From NCBI GenBank assembly GCA_017556045.1, contig JAFZFF010000086.1:1-64000 (forward strand): a stretch of 64,000 bases of DNA, written 5' to 3'. Position numbers and translations under genes: made by a program. This document shows, piece by piece, positions 46,180 through 54,951 of the stretch. Under the pieces are notes generated by a model. It saw only the letters and a program-made list of their open reading frames with translations. It was not told the DNA's origin and ran no database searches. Every line of letters starts with the position of its first letter. Positions within the stretch are counted from its first letter, which is position 1. The stretch comes from Bacteroidaceae bacterium (GTDB lineage Bacteria > Bacteroidota > Bacteroidia > Bacteroidales > Bacteroidaceae).

Positions 46180-47325
46180 ATGAAGAGACCTTTTATATAT
46201 GCGATATTCCTAACCTTAGCGTTGCTTGCAGTGCCTGTTTCGGCAGAGGCCAAGGCGCAAGTTGTTGATAAAATATTGGTTAGACAGAAAGATAAAGTCC
46301 TGCGTGATGGCTCAGCGTACAAGGGCGATATGATGCTGATGCGTCCTCACGGAAAGGGTAGCTGTGTATACCTTGATGGTACCTTGTACGAAGGAGAGTT
46401 TATACATGGACGTCGTCACGGAAAGGGCATCATGACCTACACTAATGGCGATAAGTATGAAGGTGAATGGGAGAAAGACGCTCGTCATGGCCGTGGTACC
46501 TACTACTTCGCCGATGGTCGCTACTTTGAGGGTGACTTTGTACAGGATGAAATGCATGGCTTTGGTACCATGTACTATGTCAATGGAGATACATACACCG
46601 GATTGTGGGAGCATAATGAGCGCCACGGCAGAGGTGTGTATATCTGGTGCTACGACGGCTCTAACTACAATGGTGAGTGGTGTCATGACAAGAAGCAGGG
46701 CAAGGGACGCATGTTTTGGCTCGATGGCGCCAGTTATGATGGCCATTGGGTAGGTGATATTCGTGATGGTGAGGGCACCTTCTTCTACTCTAATGGCGAT
46801 GAGTATGTTGGCCAGTGGAAGAATAATGTCCAGCATGGTAAGGGTGAATACCGCTTTGCCGAAGGTGATATATATATAGGAGAATATGTCAATGGCGCCC
46901 GCTCAGGGTATGGTGAGTATACCCGCGCTGATGGCAGCAAGTATGCTGGTGAGTATAAAGATGGCGATATTGACGGTAAAGGCAAGTATGTGATGGTCAG
47001 TGGAGAAGAGTATGATGGCCAGTGGAAGCAAAATCGACGTCATGGCAAAGGCGTCTGCCGTTGGGCCAATGGAGATGTCTACGAAGGCGATTGGGCCGAT
47101 GACCTTCCTCATGGTCAAGGCGTGATGACTCTCAACGATGGTACTATATATAAAGGAGAGTATAAGCAAGGTCTCAAGGAGGGACACGCCGTGGTGACAC
47201 TTGCCGATGGCTCTCGCCTCGAGGGTAACTATACGAACGATCTTGCTAATGGTACATTCAAGGAGTACGATGCAGAGGGTACATTCGTAAAAGAGTGTAA
47301 CTATGTAAATGGTGTGTCGCGATGA
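46180..47325 (+). CDS. Exported MORN-repeat protein
   Basis: A 381-residue protein from ATG 46180 (the frame is open upstream but the signal peptide MKRPFIYAIFLTLALLAVPV starts here). From about residue 45 it is a continuous array of about 14 MORN repeats of the form YEGEW--G--HGKG------GD. Such arrays form a flat beta-solenoid often used for membrane or lipid association and scaffolding. No catalytic domain. Translationally coupled (ATGA) to the phosphatase gene downstream. Confidence 0.9.
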   Translation: MKRPFIYAIFLTLALLAVPVSAEAKAQVVDKILVRQKDKVLRDGSAYKGDMMLMRPHGKGSCVYLDGTLYEGEFIHGRRHGKGIMTYTNGDKYEGEWEKDARHGRGTYYFADGRYFEGDFVQDEMHGFGTMYYVNGDTYTGLWEHNERHGRGVYIWCYDGSNYNGEWCHDKKQGKGRMFWLDGASYDGHWVGDIRDGEGTFFYSNGDEYVGQWKNNVQHGKGEYRFAEGDIYIGEYVNGARSGYGEYTRADGSKYAGEYKDGDIDGKGKYVMVSGEEYDGQWKQNRRHGKGVCRWANGDVYEGDWADDLPHGQGVMTLNDGTIYKGEYKQGLKEGHAVVTLADGSRLEGNYTNDLANGTFKEYDAEGTFVKECNYVNGVSR

Positions 47326-48122
47326 ATATCTGCCTTGAGCAACTCGTGCAAGATGTAAAGCTGGTGGCTATTGCTGCCGGACAAATCCTTAGAGAAGAGC
47401 GGGCAAAGTTTGACCGCTCTGCAGTGCAAGAGAAGGGTCCTCACGATTATGTGTCGTATGTAGATAAGGCTTCCGAGGAACGTCTTGTCACCCGACTCTC
47501 GGCCTTGCTACCCGAAGCAGGTTTTATTACTGAAGAGAAGACCACTCGCCAGTACGCCAGTGAGGAGTATTGCTGGGTGATAGATCCGCTCGATGGTACT
47601 ACCAATTTTATTCACGATATGGCTCCCTACTGTGTGAGTATAGCTCTGCGCAATAGTCAAGAGGTATTGCTCGGTGTTGTCTATGAGGTTTGCCGCGATG
47701 AGTGCTATTGGGCTTACAAGGGTGGGGGAGCATATATGAATGATCGCCCTATTCGCGTATCTGCGGTTTCGGATATTAATCAAGCGCAGATTCTCCTCGG
47801 CTTCCCCTACGATAGCGAGCGCTTTCGCCATATCATCGTAAAAGCCATCTCTCAGATGTACGGCATGGTGGGTGCCGAGCGTTTGCTTGGTTCGGCGGCC
47901 GCAGAACTCTGCTACGTAGCCGCAGGTCGTGCCGAGGGACGTATCGAAGGTCTTCTTGGTCCTTGGGATGTAGCCGCAGGTACTCTGATTCTTTCTGAAG
48001 CTGGCGGCATCACTACAGATTTTAGCGGTGGCGGCACCTATCTTGATGGTCACGAGGTATTGGCATCAAATGCCCTTATTCACGATCAACTGCTCCAGAT
48101 TGTGGGTAATGCTCGTAAATAA
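47322..48122 (+). CDS. Inositol-monophosphatase-family phosphatase
   Basis: A 266-residue Mg2+-dependent phosphatase of the IMPase/SuhB/CysQ superfamily. The metal sites are complete: EEK (ITEEKTT) near 67, DPLDGTTNFIH near 87-97, and GPWDVAAGTLILSEAGG near 210. Either inositol phosphate or 3'-phosphoadenosine nucleotides could be the substrate; the spacing fits SuhB-like forms better. Its start overlaps the MORN gene stop. Confidence 0.92.
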   Translation: MNICLEQLVQDVKLVAIAAGQILREERAKFDRSAVQEKGPHDYVSYVDKASEERLVTRLSALLPEAGFITEEKTTRQYASEEYCWVIDPLDGTTNFIHDMAPYCVSIALRNSQEVLLGVVYEVCRDECYWAYKGGGAYMNDRPIRVSAVSDINQAQILLGFPYDSERFRHIIVKAISQMYGMVGAERLLGSAAAELCYVAAGRAEGRIEGLLGPWDVAAGTLILSEAGGITTDFSGGGTYLDGHEVLASNALIHDQLLQIVGNARK

Positions 48123-48281
48123 AACTACGTGTAAACTGAAAAATAGTTTTTCCTTGTTTGTTTAATATTGAGACTAAACTTGAATTTTTAAGTCAAAAAT
48201 GACCCTTTTCTGGGCAGAAAAGCTCTATTTTTGGTGAAAAATGAAGATGAATTAACTTTTTTTGAAAAAAACACAGAAACA

Positions 48282-48313
48282 TTTGGTGGTATAAAATAAA
48301 AGCTATACCTTTG
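48282..48313 (+). promoter_or_regulatory. Promoter of tRNA-Lys copy 1
   Basis: -33 TTTG (48282-48285), 20-base spacer, -7 TACCTTTG (48306-48313). Confidence 0.85.
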
Positions 48314-48334
48314 CACCGCAATTGAGAAACAGAT

Positions 48335-48407
48335 GCACTCTTAGCTCAGTTGGTAGAGCAATTGACTCTTAATCAATGGGTCCAGGGTTCGAGTCCCTGA
48401 GGGTGTA
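48335..48407 (+). tRNA. tRNA-Lys (anticodon CTT), copy 1
   Basis: Seventy-three bases; acceptor GCACTCT/AGGGTGT (two G-U pairs), anticodon stem ATTGA/TCAAT with loop CTCTTAA, anticodon CTT; T arm with GTTCGAG. Identical to the copy at 48615. Confidence 0.95.
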
Positions 48408-48408
48408 C

Positions 48409-48440
48409 AAAGAGGATAATCAGAAATGATTGTCCTCTTT
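48409..48440 (+). terminator. Terminator of tRNA-Lys copy 1
   Basis: 14-bp stem AAAGAGGATAATCA / TGATTGTCCTCTTT closed by a GAAA tetraloop, starting two bases after the tRNA, followed by T-rich sequence. Confidence 0.9.
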
Positions 48441-48561
48441 TCTTTTATTAAAAATTGCTTGTCCAGAGGCCTTTGTCAAGGTATTTTTGTACTGAGAATA
48501 CTTTCTTCAATAATAGAATCTCTTTCTTCTATTATATTATCATCATTTATTTGGTGATGTA

Positions 48562-48593
48562 TTTGGTGATGTGAAATAAATGTTGTACCTTTG
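48562..48593 (+). promoter_or_regulatory. Promoter of tRNA-Lys copy 2
   Basis: -33 TTTG (48562-48565), 20-base spacer, -7 TACCTTTG (48586-48593). Just upstream ATTTGGTGATGT is tandemly duplicated (48549-48560, 48561-48572), giving two possible -33 boxes. Confidence 0.85.
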
Positions 48594-48614
48594 CACCGCA
48601 ATTGAGAAACAGAT

Positions 48615-48687
48615 GCACTCTTAGCTCAGTTGGTAGAGCAATTGACTCTTAATCAATGGGTCCAGGGTTCGAGTCCCTGAGGGTGTA
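48615..48687 (+). tRNA. tRNA-Lys (anticodon CTT), copy 2
   Basis: Same 73 bases as copy 1, in an almost identical context (the -7 box, the 5' flank GCACCGCAATTGAGAAACAG and the terminator are all repeated). Confidence 0.95.
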
Positions 48688-48688
48688 C

Positions 48689-48720
48689 AAAGAGGATAGT
48701 CAGAAATGATTGTCCTCTTT
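48689..48720 (+). terminator. Terminator of tRNA-Lys copy 2
   Basis: Same hairpin as copy 1 with a G in place of an A (AAAGAGGATAGTCA arm), GAAA loop. Confidence 0.9.
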
Positions 48721-48958
48721 CCTTTTACTTAAAACTGAGCGTTTTGGGATTTTCTGCCAAGGTAATAAGATTTACGACTATTTGCCGATTTATTACACCT
48801 ATGATAAAAGATTATCGCAGGTGTATGGCGGATTTATTGCAGGTGTAGAATTTGTGGGCCTATGGGCGAAGCACTGAACCGTTCTATAGCATCGCACAAT
48901 CTATTTCATTAGCCTTTTTAGAAATCGGACTTGCTCGGTGGCGAAAATGTGATGGTTG
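48721..48958. other. Non-coding gap with GCAGGTGTA motifs
   Basis: No gene seen. TTACACCT (48793-48800) and the two AGGTGTA words near 48819-48847 form short inverted and direct repeats resembling segments at about 70-105 and 39,965-40,005. Confidence 0.4.
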
Positions 48959-48990
48959 TTTGGTCATTTGCATGTATATTGTTACATTTG
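48959..48990 (+). promoter_or_regulatory. Promoter of polyferredoxin operon
   Basis: -33 TTTG (48959-48962), 20-base spacer, -7 TACATTTG (48983-48990), 28 bases before the 53-aa gene. Confidence 0.85.
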
Positions 48991-49018
48991 CATCTGAATC
49001 AATAAAAAACATCCATCT

Positions 49019-49180
49019 ATGACACAAAATAATCATTCTCAAGATACCAACTTGCGCGAAGGGGGTAATGTAGAGCAGATGACTAAGCGTAAAAAGTTTC
49101 AGGGCTTCTCTATGGGCTTTCTGCTCATACTGCTTGCTGCCGTTGTAGGCCTATATGTGGTGTGTACCCTGTTGGCTTGA
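49019..49180 (+). CDS. Small single-span membrane protein
   Basis: A 53-residue peptide from ATG 49019 to TGA 49178-49180: hydrophilic N-half with a basic KRKK cluster, then one membrane helix (GFLLILLAAVVGLYVVCTLL). It is the first gene after a strong promoter and lies 53 bases before the polyferredoxin gene. Probably an accessory subunit of the ferredoxin membrane complex; the family is not recognised. Confidence 0.7.
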   Translation: MTQNNHSQDTNLREGGNVEQMTKRKKFQGFSMGFLLILLAAVVGLYVVCTLLA

Positions 49181-49233
49181 GAAGTGGGGTGGGAGATATA
49201 TAGTCGCGACTTTTAATTCTAATACTATATAGT

Positions 49234-50748
49234 ATGCTTCGAAAAATTCGTCGTACTTTGGCTTCGCTTTTTGCAGGCTTGCTGACATTGATGCTGCTCG
49301 ACTTTACGGGTGTGCTTCATACATGGCTGGGCTGGATGGCTAAGGTGCAGTTTCTGCCCGCTGTGTTGGCGCTTAATATAGGCGTAGTGGTATGCTTGTT
49401 GTTGCTTACTCTTGTCTTTGGCCGAGTGTATTGCTCGGTGATATGCCCATTGGGTGTGTTCCAAGATTTAGTGTCGTGGTTTGCAGGCAAGTTTCGTAAG
49501 AATCGCTTTCGCTATTCGAAAGCTCTCAGCAAACTTCGCTATATAGTTCTGTTGCTCTTCATCGCTTCGCTACTCGATGGTACAGGCTTCCTCCTTGTGA
49601 AGTTGCTCGCGCCCTATAGTGCGTATGGACGTATGGTGTCGTCCTTATTGCAACCTATATATATAGGTATGAACAATGGATTGGCTTGGGTAGCAGAGAG
49701 GGTAGGGAGCTATGCTTTTTACTCTGTAGATGTGTGGATGAAGAGTCTGCCTTTGCTCGGCATCGCTATACTGACATTTGTGGTGTTGGTGGTATTGGCT
49801 TGGCGCGGTGGCCGCACCTACTGTAATACTATTTGTCCCGTGGGTACACTATTGGGCTTAGTCTCTCGATTCTCATGGATGAAGCCGGTCATTGATACGG
49901 AGAAATGTAATGGCTGTGGATTGTGTGAACGCAATTGTAAGGCTTCGTGCATCAATAGCAAGGGGCATGACATTGACTATAGCCGTTGTGTGGCATGTAT
50001 GAACTGTATCGATAAATGTAAACGAGGCGCGATAAAATATGTGCCTGTGTGGGGCTCAAAGGGTAAAAAGGTCTCTAACGAAGCTGCTACATGCTCTGCT
50101 GATACCTCGCGTCGTGCTTTTGTGCTTACCGCTACTGCTATGGCCGCTGGAGCGGCTCTCAAGGCTGAGGAAAAGACCGTTGATGGTGGCTTGGCAGAGA
50201 TTCTCGATAAGAAGGTTCCTAAGCGCCAAACCGCTATACTCCCTCCTGGGGCACTTACGGCCAAGCATTTTGCTGATCATTGCACTGCTTGTCAGCTCTG
50301 TGTGTCGGCTTGCCCTAATGGTGTGTTGCGTCCTTCGACCTCGTTTGAACACTTTATGCAGCCGGAGCTCTCGTATGAGCGTGGCTACTGTAGACCGGAG
50401 TGTACGCGCTGTTCTCAGGTGTGTCCGGCAGGTGCTATCAAGCCTATTACTCGTGAGACTAAGGCTTCTACTCAGGTGGGACATGCTGTGTGGCTACGCG
50501 ACAATTGTATAGTGCTCACCGATGGCGTGAGTTGCGGTAATTGTGAGCGTCATTGTCCTACAGGTGCTATACAGATGGTGCCGTTAGATCAAGATAAAGG
50601 ACATGGCAAAGGTAGAGGTCGCTCACATAGCATACCCGTGATAGATGTGGAGCGCTGTATTGGTTGTGGAGCCTGTGAGAACTTGTGTCCGGCACGCCCC
50701 TATAGCGCAATCTATGTAGAGGGACATTTAGCGACAAAACTAATTTGA
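49234..50748 (+). CDS. Membrane polyferredoxin, NapH/NapG-like fusion
   Basis: A 504-residue iron-sulfur protein. Residues 1-215 are a NapH/CcoG-type membrane domain (about four or five spans) with the loop motifs YCSVICPLGVFQD and YCNTICPVGTLLG. A first soluble ferredoxin pair follows (CNGCGLCERNCKASC, CVACMNCIDKCKRG). Then comes an internal twin-arginine segment DTSRRAFVLTATAMAAGAAL near 290-310 and a second set of clusters (CTACQLCVSACP, CTRCSQVCP, CGNCERHCP, CIGCGACENLCP). It reads as NapH joined to a NapG-like Tat-signalled ferredoxin. It should move electrons across the membrane from quinol to a periplasmic acceptor. Confidence 0.88.
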   Translation: MLRKIRRTLASLFAGLLTLMLLDFTGVLHTWLGWMAKVQFLPAVLALNIGVVVCLLLLTLVFGRVYCSVICPLGVFQDLVSWFAGKFRKNRFRYSKALSKLRYIVLLLFIASLLDGTGFLLVKLLAPYSAYGRMVSSLLQPIYIGMNNGLAWVAERVGSYAFYSVDVWMKSLPLLGIAILTFVVLVVLAWRGGRTYCNTICPVGTLLGLVSRFSWMKPVIDTEKCNGCGLCERNCKASCINSKGHDIDYSRCVACMNCIDKCKRGAIKYVPVWGSKGKKVSNEAATCSADTSRRAFVLTATAMAAGAALKAEEKTVDGGLAEILDKKVPKRQTAILPPGALTAKHFADHCTACQLCVSACPNGVLRPSTSFEHFMQPELSYERGYCRPECTRCSQVCPAGAIKPITRETKASTQVGHAVWLRDNCIVLTDGVSCGNCERHCPTGAIQMVPLDQDKGHGKGRGRSHSIPVIDVERCIGCGACENLCPARPYSAIYVEGHLATKLI

Positions 50749-50757
50749 CGAACGACA

Positions 50758-52197
50758 ATGAAAGACAATAATACTACACTCCATCGCCGCGGCTTCATCA
50801 AGAGATTGGGTAGTGGCATATTGGCTACAGCTGCAGTAGCAAGTGGGTGTACCGGTAAAAGACAGGAGGACTCTATCGTTAGTGGTGGCTCTGTGGATGC
50901 TGAGGGTGGAATGACCTATCGCGTACATCCTGAGTCTGGAGATAAGGTGTCAATACTCGGATATGGTTGTATGCGTTGGCCTCTGAAGAAGGTCAAGGGC
51001 GAAGATGGTAAGGAGCAAGAGATCATCGATCAAGACATGGTGAACCAGCTCGTGGACTACGCCATGGCTCATGGTATCAACTACTATGATACATCTCCCG
51101 CTTATCTGCGTGGTAAGTCTGAGCAGGCTACGGGTATTGCCTTGAAGCGTTACCCGCGTGAGAGCTATTTTGTGGCAACAAAACTTTCGAATTTTGCACA
51201 GAGCACCTGGAGTCGTGAGGCATCGATGAAGATGTATTACAACTCGATGAGTGAAATGCAGATCGACTATATCGACTACTACTTACTGCATTCTTTGGGT
51301 AATGACTTTCGAAATTTTGAGCAGCGCTACGTCGATAATGGCATGCTTCCGTTCTTGCAAGAGGAGAAGAAGGCAGGTCGTATACGTCACTTGGGTTTTT
51401 CGTTCCATGGCAATAATGAGGCATTTGACCGCTACTTGAAGCTACATGATGAGGGTACAGTGCATTGGGACTTTGTACAAATACAGATGAATTATCTCGA
51501 CTGGAAAAAGTCTGATGCAGAGTATCTGTACAACCAGTTGGCTATGCGCCATATCCCCGTACTTATCATGGAGCCTTTGTTGGGTGGACGTTTGTCACGT
51601 CTTCCCGATCATATAGTGCGTCGTCTCAAGATGCGCGAGCCAGAGCGCAGTGTCGCTTCATGGGCATTCCGCTTTGCAGGTACTCCAGAGAGTGTGCTTT
51701 GCGTACTTAGTGGTATGACCTACATGGAGCACTTGCAAGATAATATTGGTACCTATTCTCCGCTGAAGCCATTGACAGAGGATGAGAACGAATACCTTTT
51801 CGATACGGCAGAGCTGATATCTAAGTATCCTACCATTCCATGCAATGACTGTAAGTACTGTATGCCCTGTCCTTATGGTATTGATATCCCTGCTATATTG
51901 CTTCATTACAATAAGTGTGTCAATGAGGGCTCTGTACCTAAGGATCGCCAAGACGATGATTATGCCAAGATGCGTCGTGCGTTCTTGGTGAGCTATGATC
52001 GCGCTGTACCTCATTTACGCCAAGCAGACCACTGTGTGGGTTGTGATAAATGTGTCAAGCATTGTCCGCAAAATATACGTATTCCGCGTGAATTGAGACG
52101 AATAGATGAGTTCGTCGAAAAGCTTAAGCAGGATACATTGCAGTTTATATATAAAGAAGAATTATGGGAAGAAATAAGTTTTCACAACGAGAAATAA
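50758..52197 (+). CDS. Tat-exported aldo/keto reductase with C-terminal ferredoxin
   Basis: A 479-residue protein with a twin-arginine signal (LHRRGFIKRLGSGILATAAV) that ends in a lipobox (VASGC), so a Tat lipoprotein. The aldo/keto reductase barrel follows: GYGCMRWPL, the catalytic Asp/Tyr in GINYYDTSPAYLRGKSE, the Lys in YFVATKLS, the His in YYLLHSLG. The C-terminus has two iron-sulfur motifs: CNDCKYCMPCPYGIDIP near 363-379 and CVGCDKCVKHCPQNIRIP near 423-440. Ten bases after the polyferredoxin gene, which is the likely electron donor. Substrate unknown. Confidence 0.9.
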   Translation: MKDNNTTLHRRGFIKRLGSGILATAAVASGCTGKRQEDSIVSGGSVDAEGGMTYRVHPESGDKVSILGYGCMRWPLKKVKGEDGKEQEIIDQDMVNQLVDYAMAHGINYYDTSPAYLRGKSEQATGIALKRYPRESYFVATKLSNFAQSTWSREASMKMYYNSMSEMQIDYIDYYLLHSLGNDFRNFEQRYVDNGMLPFLQEEKKAGRIRHLGFSFHGNNEAFDRYLKLHDEGTVHWDFVQIQMNYLDWKKSDAEYLYNQLAMRHIPVLIMEPLLGGRLSRLPDHIVRRLKMREPERSVASWAFRFAGTPESVLCVLSGMTYMEHLQDNIGTYSPLKPLTEDENEYLFDTAELISKYPTIPCNDCKYCMPCPYGIDIPAILLHYNKCVNEGSVPKDRQDDDYAKMRRAFLVSYDRAVPHLRQADHCVGCDKCVKHCPQNIRIPRELRRIDEFVEKLKQDTLQFIYKEELWEEISFHNEK

Positions 52198-52547
52198 CAA
52201 TTATAGGCAAGCTCCTGAGCCGAAAAATGGCAGGCAATCGTTCGCAACAGAAGTTGGTGCGCCATACATTGCGTACGGTATTTGAGTTTAATATTGCGGA
52301 TTTTAACGAACAAGGCAAAGCCTTTGGTCCAGAGGATCTGAAGGCGTGCATTCGTCGTGGATGTATACATGTGTTAGACGATGTTACCATAGAGCAGATG
52401 AAGTTGCGCTATGCTGAGAAGCGCCAACGTGAAGAGGCTTTGCAACAAGCCGAAGCTGTTGCCGATGGAGAAGTTGTAGATTGGCAGGAGGTACAGCGCC
52501 AATGGGATGAATATTATGCCCAGCACCCCGAAGAGCAATGTAGCTGA
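52164..52547 (+). CDS. Hypothetical protein overlapping the reductase gene
   Basis: A 127-residue soluble, charged protein with no recognised domain; the central part (LRTVFEFNIADFNEQGKAF) and a helical Glu/Gln-rich C-terminus are visible. Its start lies 34 bases inside the reductase gene in another frame, with the purine run AAAGAAGAATT just before the ATG. It may be co-expressed with the reductase or relate to the following rprX; role unknown. Confidence 0.65.
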   Translation: MGRNKFSQREITIIGKLLSRKMAGNRSQQKLVRHTLRTVFEFNIADFNEQGKAFGPEDLKACIRRGCIHVLDDVTIEQMKLRYAEKRQREEALQQAEAVADGEVVDWQEVQRQWDEYYAQHPEEQCS

Positions 52548-52687
52548 CGGCATAGCGATAGATTCTATAATGAACTAATAGGAATAAAATATGTTTAATT
52601 AACAACTAAAAATCTTTGGTATGTTAATTAAACTTATATTTCTTATTAATATTCGTTAATTTATTAGTAGTTCATTGAGAAGTCGCT

Positions 52688-52695
52688 TATATTTG
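52688..52695 (+). promoter_or_regulatory. rprX -7 box, possibly leaderless
   Basis: TATATTTG, ending only four bases before the rprX ATG at 52700. If used, transcription would begin at or next to the ATG. The -33 is weak (TTAG). Confidence 0.45.
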
Positions 52696-52699
52696 CAGC

Positions 52700-54205
52700 A
52701 TGAAAAAGAGAACGGTTTTTATTTTGGGCTTGATAATGGGCTTCTCCTTCCTCGCGTTACTGGCTCTACAGCTGATGTATCTTGAGGAGATGGTGAGCAT
52801 GCGGCGCAAGCAGTTTGACGAGTCGGTGAAGCGCAGTCTCTACAACGCAGCACATAAACTCGAACTGAATGAGACGATGGCTTATCTGGAGAAGGATATG
52901 GCCGATATCGAAAAGACCGTACATAAGAGCAAGCAGGGCGTTGGGGTGGTGACACATCAATACAACTATAAGAATGATGGGTTAGTGTCATCCTTTGAGT
53001 TGCGCACAATCGTAGTGCCCAAGCGTCCCAAACAAAATAATAATATCACCGATGCGTCTCGCTCGTTGCAAGAGGTGATACGTAGTCGCTACGTGCATCA
53101 GCGCTCACTGATGGAGGAGGTGATATATAAAATGCTGTATACGGCAAGTGACAAGCCTCTGGAGCAGCGCATCAACTTTCAGAATCTTGATAAGGAACTA
53201 CATTCAGAGCTTCAGAATAATGGTATAGATATCCCTTATCATTTTGTAGTATCTGCGAGTGATGGACGTGAGGTATATCGTTGCTCTGACTATGAAGCAA
53301 AGGGCGAGGAACATTCGTATTCACAAATTTTGTTTAGCAATGATCCGCCCAACAAGATGGGTGTGCTGAAAATTCATTTTCCCACAATGAACAGTTATAT
53401 ATTTAGTTCTGTTCGTTTTGTGATACCTGCACTGTTCTTTACTATAGTATTGTGTGTAACCTTTATCTATACCCTTTTTATTATATTCAGGCAGAAAAAG
53501 GTAACGGAACTTAAAAATGATTTTATCAATAATATGACGCATGAGTTCAAGACACCTATCTCGACCATATCATTGGCTGCTCAGATGCTGACCGATAATT
53601 CCGTGTCGAAGTCTCCTCAGATGTTGCAGCATATCACGGGCATCATCAGTGATGAGAGCAGGCGTCTGCGTTTTCAGGTGGAGAAGGTGTTGCAGGTGTC
53701 ATTGTTTGATGAGCAAAAGGCCTCTCTCAAGACACGCGAGCTGGATGTGAACGAACTCGTGACAGGAGTTGTCAACACCTTTGCACTCAAGGTAGAGAAG
53801 AATGCCGGTACGATAGTGACGCAGCTTGAGGCGGAAGATCCTGTAATCTTGGCCGACGAGATGCATATAACCAATGTGGTGTTCAACTTGATGGACAATG
53901 CGGTCAAATATAAGCGTGACGATGAGTCGTTACGTTTGACAATCAAGACCTGGAATGACCATGACAAGTTCTGCTTATCTATACAAGACAATGGCTTAGG
54001 CATCAAGAAAGAGAATCTTAAGCGTATCTTCGAACGCTTCTATCGTGTGCATACTGGTAATGTACATGACGTGAAGGGATTCGGCTTGGGCTTGGCCTAT
54101 GTAAAGAAAGTTATTCAAGATCACCGAGGCACTATCAGTGTGGAGAGTGAACTTGGAGTGGGAACCAAATTTATAATTGTATTACCTTTATTAAATAGTA
54201 AGTAA
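52700..54205 (+). CDS. rprX: Sensor histidine kinase RprX
   Basis: A 501-residue membrane kinase: span 1 near 7-27, a periplasmic sensor region of about 200 residues, span 2 near 232-255, then HisKA with His281 in NNMTHEFKTPISTIS and the HATPase domain (N box LMDNAVKYKRDD, G1 IQDNGLGIKKE, G2 GFGLGLAYVKKVI). There is no obvious HAMP domain. The overall sequence and the partner match RprX of Bacteroides fragilis, part of the RprXY system. Three bases upstream of the regulator. Confidence 0.9.
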   Translation: MKKRTVFILGLIMGFSFLALLALQLMYLEEMVSMRRKQFDESVKRSLYNAAHKLELNETMAYLEKDMADIEKTVHKSKQGVGVVTHQYNYKNDGLVSSFELRTIVVPKRPKQNNNITDASRSLQEVIRSRYVHQRSLMEEVIYKMLYTASDKPLEQRINFQNLDKELHSELQNNGIDIPYHFVVSASDGREVYRCSDYEAKGEEHSYSQILFSNDPPNKMGVLKIHFPTMNSYIFSSVRFVIPALFFTIVLCVTFIYTLFIIFRQKKVTELKNDFINNMTHEFKTPISTISLAAQMLTDNSVSKSPQMLQHITGIISDESRRLRFQVEKVLQVSLFDEQKASLKTRELDVNELVTGVVNTFALKVEKNAGTIVTQLEAEDPVILADEMHITNVVFNLMDNAVKYKRDDESLRLTIKTWNDHDKFCLSIQDNGLGIKKENLKRIFERFYRVHTGNVHDVKGFGLGLAYVKKVIQDHRGTISVESELGVGTKFIIVLPLLNSK

Positions 54206-54207
54206 CT

Positions 54208-54909
54208 ATGGGCGAAAAGTTAAGTGTTTTGCTTTGCGAAGATGATGAAAATCTTGGCATGCTGTTAAGAGAGTATTTGAATGCAAAGGGATATGCTGCT
54301 GAATTGTATCCCGATGGAGAAGCTGGCTATAAGGCTTTTTTGATGAATAAGTATGATATGTGCGTGCTTGATGTCATGATGCCCAAGAAAGATGGTTTCA
54401 CTTTGGCGCAAGAGATACGCCAGACCAATACCGACATACCTATCGTTTTCCTCACTGCTAAAACTTTGAAGGAAGATGTGCTCGAGGGCTTTAAGATAGG
54501 AGCCGATGATTATTTGACCAAGCCCTTTAGTATGGAGGAGCTTACATTCCGTATCGAAGCCATCATGCGCCGTATACATGGCAAAAGAGTCAAGGAGAGC
54601 AGTGTGTATAAGTTGGGACGCTTTACCTTTGATACACAAAAGCAACAATTGACCATTGATGGTATCGTGAAGAAGCTCACCACCAAGGAGTCTGAACTCT
54701 TGGCATTGCTGTGTGCTCATGCAAATGAAATCTTGCAGCGCGATTTTGCTCTGAAAACCATTTGGATCGATGATAATTACTTCAATGCTCGCAGTATGGA
54801 TGTATATATCACCAAGTTGCGCAAACATCTGAAGGAAGATGAAAGTCTCGAAATCATCAATATCCACGGCAAGGGATATAAGCTCATTGTTCCTGTTTCA
54901 GAATCGTGA
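54208..54909 (+). CDS. rprY: Response regulator RprY
   Basis: A 233-residue OmpR/PhoB-type regulator. Receiver domain with acidic pocket LLCEDDEN, phospho-acceptor Asp55 in CVLDVMMPKKDG, Thr/Ala in VFLTAKT and Lys in DYLTKPF; C-terminal winged helix with LTTKESELLALLCAHAN and RSMDVYITKLRKHL. It closely resembles RprY. In B. fragilis this pair affects drug tolerance and metabolism. Confidence 0.93.
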   Translation: MGEKLSVLLCEDDENLGMLLREYLNAKGYAAELYPDGEAGYKAFLMNKYDMCVLDVMMPKKDGFTLAQEIRQTNTDIPIVFLTAKTLKEDVLEGFKIGADDYLTKPFSMEELTFRIEAIMRRIHGKRVKESSVYKLGRFTFDTQKQQLTIDGIVKKLTTKESELLALLCAHANEILQRDFALKTIWIDDNYFNARSMDVYITKLRKHLKEDESLEIINIHGKGYKLIVPVSES

Positions 54910-54951
54910 GCTTGCTTAAAAGATAAAGCCCAGGATATTATGTATATAAAC

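Noticed and set aside
46312..46836. Antisense frame in the MORN gene
   Set aside because: A repeat-driven mirror of the MORN codons; no start signal.
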